Shown here in pieces: positions 61,048 through 64,000 of a stretch of 64,000 nt of DNA. The translations under genes were made by a program, and so were the position numbers. This DNA comes from CAYMZZ01 sp046297935 (lineage in GTDB: Bacteria; Bacteroidota; Bacteroidia; Chitinophagales; Chitinophagaceae), in contig JBKBHA010000010.1 in the NCBI GenBank assembly GCA_046297935.1, positions 62,001 to 126,000 of the forward strand, given 5' to 3'. The notes under the pieces were generated by a model. The model had not been told where the DNA came from. It saw only the letters and a program-made list of their open reading frames with translations, and did not search any database. Within the stretch, counting starts at the first letter, position 1; each line of letters begins with the position of its first letter.

Positions 61048-62373
61048 ATGAGTACCAATCTTCACTTCGACACCCTTCAGTTGCACGCAGGCCAGGAAAT
61101 AGATCCTGCTACCCAGGCAAGGGCAGTACCAATCTATCAAACCACTTCTTATGCGTTCAAAAACAGCGAGCACGCAGCCAATCTGTTTGGGCTTCGTGAG
61201 TTTGGAAATATCTATTCACGGATTATGAACCCAACGACTGATGTGTTTGAGAAGCGAATTGCAGCGCTGGAAGGTGGCGTGGCAGCACTCGCAACCGGTT
61301 CAGGCCAGGCGGCACAGTTTCTCGCGTTGAATAATATTCTCCAGGCGGGCGACAATTTCGTAACCACCACCTATCTCTATGGAGGAACTTATAACCAGTT
61401 CAAAGTTGCATTCAAGAGACTGGGAATAGAAGCCCGATTTGCCGACGGCGATAACGTGGAGAGCTTTGTAAAACTGATCGACATGAACACAAAAGCCATT
61501 TATCTGGAAACGATCGGAAACCCCCGACTGAATATTCCCGACTTTAAGAAATTTGCCGAGCTGGCTCGCGAATACGATCTTCCACTGGTGGTGGACAATA
61601 CCTTCGGCGCAGGTGGCTACCTGTTTCGGCCGATCGAACATGGCGCCAATGTGGTAGTGGAATCGGCCACCAAATGGATCGGCGGCCACGGCACCAGTAT
61701 CGGCGGTGTGATTGTAGATGGAGGTAATTACAATTGGGGAAATGGAAAGTTTCCACAGTTTACCGAACCCAGCGAAGGTTATCACGGTTTGAAGTTCTGG
61801 GACGTGTTTGGATACAACAACCCACTGGGTCTCCCCAATATCGCTTTTGCCATTCGCGCCCGTGTAGAAGGGTTGCGGGATTTTGGAACTTCTCAAAGCC
61901 CGTTCAATTCTTTCCTTCTGTTGCAGGGTCTGGAAACGTTGAGCCTTCGGGTGCAGCGCACGGTCGACAATGCTTTGGCTCTTGCTCAATGGCTCGAAAG
62001 CCATCCTCTGGTTGAGTTTGTTCAATATCCCGGCTTGAAAAGCAGTCCATACAACGCTCTCGCAAAAGAGTACCTGCGCAACGGATTCGGTGGCGTATTG
62101 AACTTCGGAGTGAAGGGTTCGCGAGAAAACGCGAGCAAATTTATCGACTCCCTCAAGCTGGTAAGCCACCTTGCCAACGTTGGTGATGCCAAAACGCTGG
62201 CCATACATCCATCGTCGACCACTCATGAGCAATTGAGCGAGGCCGAACAGGTGGCAGCGGGTGTGCTTCCCAACCAGATTCGTATCAGCGTGGGCATCGA
62301 GTTTATCGATGATATCAAGGCCGAACTGGAACAGGCTTTTCAAAAAGTATTCGAAAAAGAACTGGTAGCATAA
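61048..62373 (+). CDS. metY: O-acetylhomoserine sulfhydrylase
   Basis: The 441-residue PLP enzyme joins O-acetylhomoserine and sulfide to give homocysteine. The PLP lysine is K209 in VVVESATKWIGGHG. Other landmarks are the YSRIMNPT segment (56-63), ATGSGQAAQ (82-90) and the length over 420 residues, which separates MetY from the shorter cystathionine synthase MetB. It is the first gene behind the SAM riboswitch. The metX start follows the stop by one base. Confidence 0.95.
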   Translation: MSTNLHFDTLQLHAGQEIDPATQARAVPIYQTTSYAFKNSEHAANLFGLREFGNIYSRIMNPTTDVFEKRIAALEGGVAALATGSGQAAQFLALNNILQAGDNFVTTTYLYGGTYNQFKVAFKRLGIEARFADGDNVESFVKLIDMNTKAIYLETIGNPRLNIPDFKKFAELAREYDLPLVVDNTFGAGGYLFRPIEHGANVVVESATKWIGGHGTSIGGVIVDGGNYNWGNGKFPQFTEPSEGYHGLKFWDVFGYNNPLGLPNIAFAIRARVEGLRDFGTSQSPFNSFLLLQGLETLSLRVQRTVDNALALAQWLESHPLVEFVQYPGLKSSPYNALAKEYLRNGFGGVLNFGVKGSRENASKFIDSLKLVSHLANVGDAKTLAIHPSSTTHEQLSEAEQVAAGVLPNQIRISVGIEFIDDIKAELEQAFQKVFEKELVA

Positions 62374-62374
62374 G

Positions 62375-63439
62375 GTGATATCTCATTTTCAATACGAACA
62401 GCCATTTATACTTGAGTCAGGGGTAACCCTCCCGGGTTACCACCTGGCTTATACCACGCATGGACGTCTCAATGCTGCCCGCAACAATGTTGTATGGGTA
62501 TTTCATGCACTTACGGCTAATTCAGATCCTTTTGAATGGTGGCCCGGCCTGGCCGGTGATGGCAAGTTCCTTGACCCGTCGAAGTATTTCATTATTTGTG
62601 TAAATAAACCCGGCAGTCCTTACGGCAGCATTTCACCTCTGTCTGCTAATCCCGGCACTGGCTCACCCTGGTATCATGATTTTCCGGTATTCACTATTCG
62701 CGATATGATTCGTTGTTACCAACACCTTCGCGAAGCTCTGAACATTACCTGCATTCATTTGGCACTGGGCGGCAGCACGGGAGGCATGCAATTGCTGGAG
62801 TGGGCGGTAGAAGAACCTGATCTTTTTGAGCATATTGTGCCAATCGTAACTAATGCCGTTCTTTCGCCCTGGGGTGTCGCATTCAATGCCTCGCAGCGAA
62901 TGGCCATTGAAACGGACAACACATGGATCGAAAGAAGACCCGACGCTGGTCAACGTGGCCTCGCGGTGGCAAGATCTATTGCCCTACTCTCCTATCGGCA
63001 CTATAACGGCTATGCATTGACTCAGGAACGCGAAAAGCCCTTTGTGCCTTTACACCCTTCCACCGTTTACGCAGCCGACAATTATCAGCGATATCAGGGA
63101 TTGAAACTGGTGAACCGCTTTAATGCCCTGTGTTATTACCGGCTTACCCAATCTATGGATAGTCACGACCTGGCCCGCGGCAGAGGTAGTCTGAAATCAG
63201 CCCTGCAGCGAATCAAGGCGAGAACACTGGTGATCGGAATCGACTCCGACCTGCTCTACCCAATCGTTGAACAGGAATTTTTACAGCAACATATTCCACA
63301 TTCACAACTGCTTTGCCTGTCGAGCGATTTTGGGCACGACGGATTTCTGTTGGAATACGAGCGAATAGAAAAAGCTCTTCGGGAATTTTTGAATGCAGAC
63401 GAGGCGCGGGGCGGGTTGAAGGTGGTGAATTCGAAGTGA
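62375..63439 (+). CDS. metX: Homoserine O-acetyltransferase
   Basis: The 354-residue alpha/beta hydrolase acetylates homoserine with acetyl-CoA, giving the substrate of MetY. The start is GTG at 62375, one base after the metY stop. The nucleophile is S134 in LGGSTGGMQLLEW; most MetX proteins have GGSMGG, so Thr replaces Met. The Asp and His of the triad are in IGIDSDLLYP and DFGHDGFLLE. A succinyltransferase role is possible in some MetX homologues, but pairing with MetY supports acetyl transfer. Confidence 0.94.
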   Translation: MISHFQYEQPFILESGVTLPGYHLAYTTHGRLNAARNNVVWVFHALTANSDPFEWWPGLAGDGKFLDPSKYFIICVNKPGSPYGSISPLSANPGTGSPWYHDFPVFTIRDMIRCYQHLREALNITCIHLALGGSTGGMQLLEWAVEEPDLFEHIVPIVTNAVLSPWGVAFNASQRMAIETDNTWIERRPDAGQRGLAVARSIALLSYRHYNGYALTQEREKPFVPLHPSTVYAADNYQRYQGLKLVNRFNALCYYRLTQSMDSHDLARGRGSLKSALQRIKARTLVIGIDSDLLYPIVEQEFLQQHIPHSQLLCLSSDFGHDGFLLEYERIEKALREFLNADEARGGLKVVNSK

Positions 63440-63484
63440 ACTAAACAAAAAGTAAAAAGCAATAAATCAAGTAACTAAAAAAAG

Positions 63485-64000
63485 ATGGAATCGCACAAGC
63501 AACTGAAGATCGGATTATTTGGATTTGGTGTGGTAGGCGAAGGTTTGTATCGGGTATTGCAACAAACGCCCTCGTTGAGGGCTGAATTACGGAGGGTATG
63601 CATCAAGCACCCCGACAAAAAAAGAAACGCACCCGAATCCCTTTTTACAACAGACAAGGATGCTATTTTGGATGACCCTGAAATCAATGTAGTGGTTGAA
63701 GTGATCGATGATGCTGATGCAGCATACGCCATCGTAAGCAAGGCGCTGACCAATGGAAAAGATGTAGTGAGCGCCAGCAAAAAAATGATTGCCGAGCACC
63801 TGCATGAATTGTTGAAACTGCAGGAACAAACCGGCCGTTCATTGCTGTACGAAGCAGCTGCCTGTGCTTCCATACCAGTTATCCGAAACCTGGAAGAATA
63901 CTACGACAACGATCTTCTGCATTCCATCAAAGCAATCGTTAACGGCTCTACCAATTTTATATTAACGAAAATGTTCGATGAAGGCCTGGACTTCAAACAG
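63485..64000 (+). CDS. hom: Homoserine dehydrogenase (partial, C-terminus outside window)
   Basis: The first 172 residues are present. An NAD(P)-binding motif GFGVVGEG lies at residues 12-19, followed by VVEVIDDADAAYAIVSKALTNGKDVVSASKKMIAEH and LYEAAACASIPVIRN, and then VNGSTNFILTKM, all typical of homoserine dehydrogenase. It reduces aspartate semialdehyde to homoserine, feeding MetX. It begins 45 bases after metX, so all three genes should be controlled by the SAM riboswitch. There is no aspartate kinase domain ahead of it. Confidence 0.94.
   Translation, partial: MESHKQLKIGLFGFGVVGEGLYRVLQQTPSLRAELRRVCIKHPDKKRNAPESLFTTDKDAILDDPEINVVVEVIDDADAAYAIVSKALTNGKDVVSASKKMIAEHLHELLKLQEQTGRSLLYEAAACASIPVIRNLEEYYDNDLLHSIKAIVNGSTNFILTKMFDEGLDFKQ

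Noticed and set aside
61300..62343. A 347-codon minus-strand frame opposite metY
   Set aside because: metY is complete and conserved on the plus strand; the antisense frame arises from codon bias.

Overview
The window is a chromosomal stretch from a member of the Bacteroidota, most likely the Chitinophagaceae or a close relative. The signs are a type IX secretion C-terminal sorting domain, DUF4476, SPOR and S41 lipoproteins, a malic enzyme fused to a phosphotransacetylase-like domain, GC content near 47-48 percent by eye, and Bacteroidota -7 promoter boxes (TAnnTTTGC, most often TATCTTTGC) in front of many genes. I see no phage, integrase, transposase, CRISPR array, rRNA or complete tRNA. Most genes are conserved housekeeping genes, and the unusual material lies mainly between them.

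Layout. 1-5924 (all minus): end of a ferritin-like lipoprotein, a Fic AMPylase, lysA, scpB, atpG and a lipoprotein. 6143-11320 (plus): secA and a T9SS-sorted surface protein. 11668-16138 (minus): an operon of two exported amidohydrolase-family proteins carrying three amidohydrolase units, two of which have lost the usual HxH metal site. 16498-19893 (plus): deoC, an aldehyde dehydrogenase and a half-length pseudo-ALDH, a likely deoxyribose catabolic unit. 20030-24962: SPOR protein, M20 hydrolase, S41 protease and an ABC exporter pair. 25186-31012 (plus): maeB, then mlaE, a membrane-anchored transglutaminase-like protein and mlaF, then sucD. 31055-40534: a DUF4476 protein, a 2040-residue alpha-2-macroglobulin, an FAD oxidoreductase and an MtfA-type peptidase.

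40903-53714: aspS, two small membrane proteins, a membrane-anchored trypsin-like protease, the conserved ATP-grasp/alpha-E/transglutaminase trio, rarA, an M28 peptidase, a GNAT enzyme, an outer-membrane barrel and a short protein that looks like a free-standing T9SS sorting domain. 53715-56428: a candidate structured RNA, then a Yip1-type and two proline-rich membrane proteins. 56525-60361: uvrA and a secreted protein. 60444-64000: a SAM-I riboswitch with its terminator controlling metY, metX and hom (the last runs off the window), a methionine-biosynthesis operon.

The most distinctive feature is a set of dispersed intergenic repeat families built from 7- or 8-base units. Family A (ATGTGCAA/ATGTGGAA, period 8) occurs five times and usually folds into a long hairpin. 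Family B (GAGAGGT, period 7) occurs twice and encloses a conserved inner palindromic core. Family C (CAACTCAA-like, period 8, free of G over long stretches) occurs twice and abuts start codons. Family D is one perfect 27-bp inverted repeat. Families A and B create false N-terminal extensions in several open reading frames, so starts were moved downstream where the sequence justified it.
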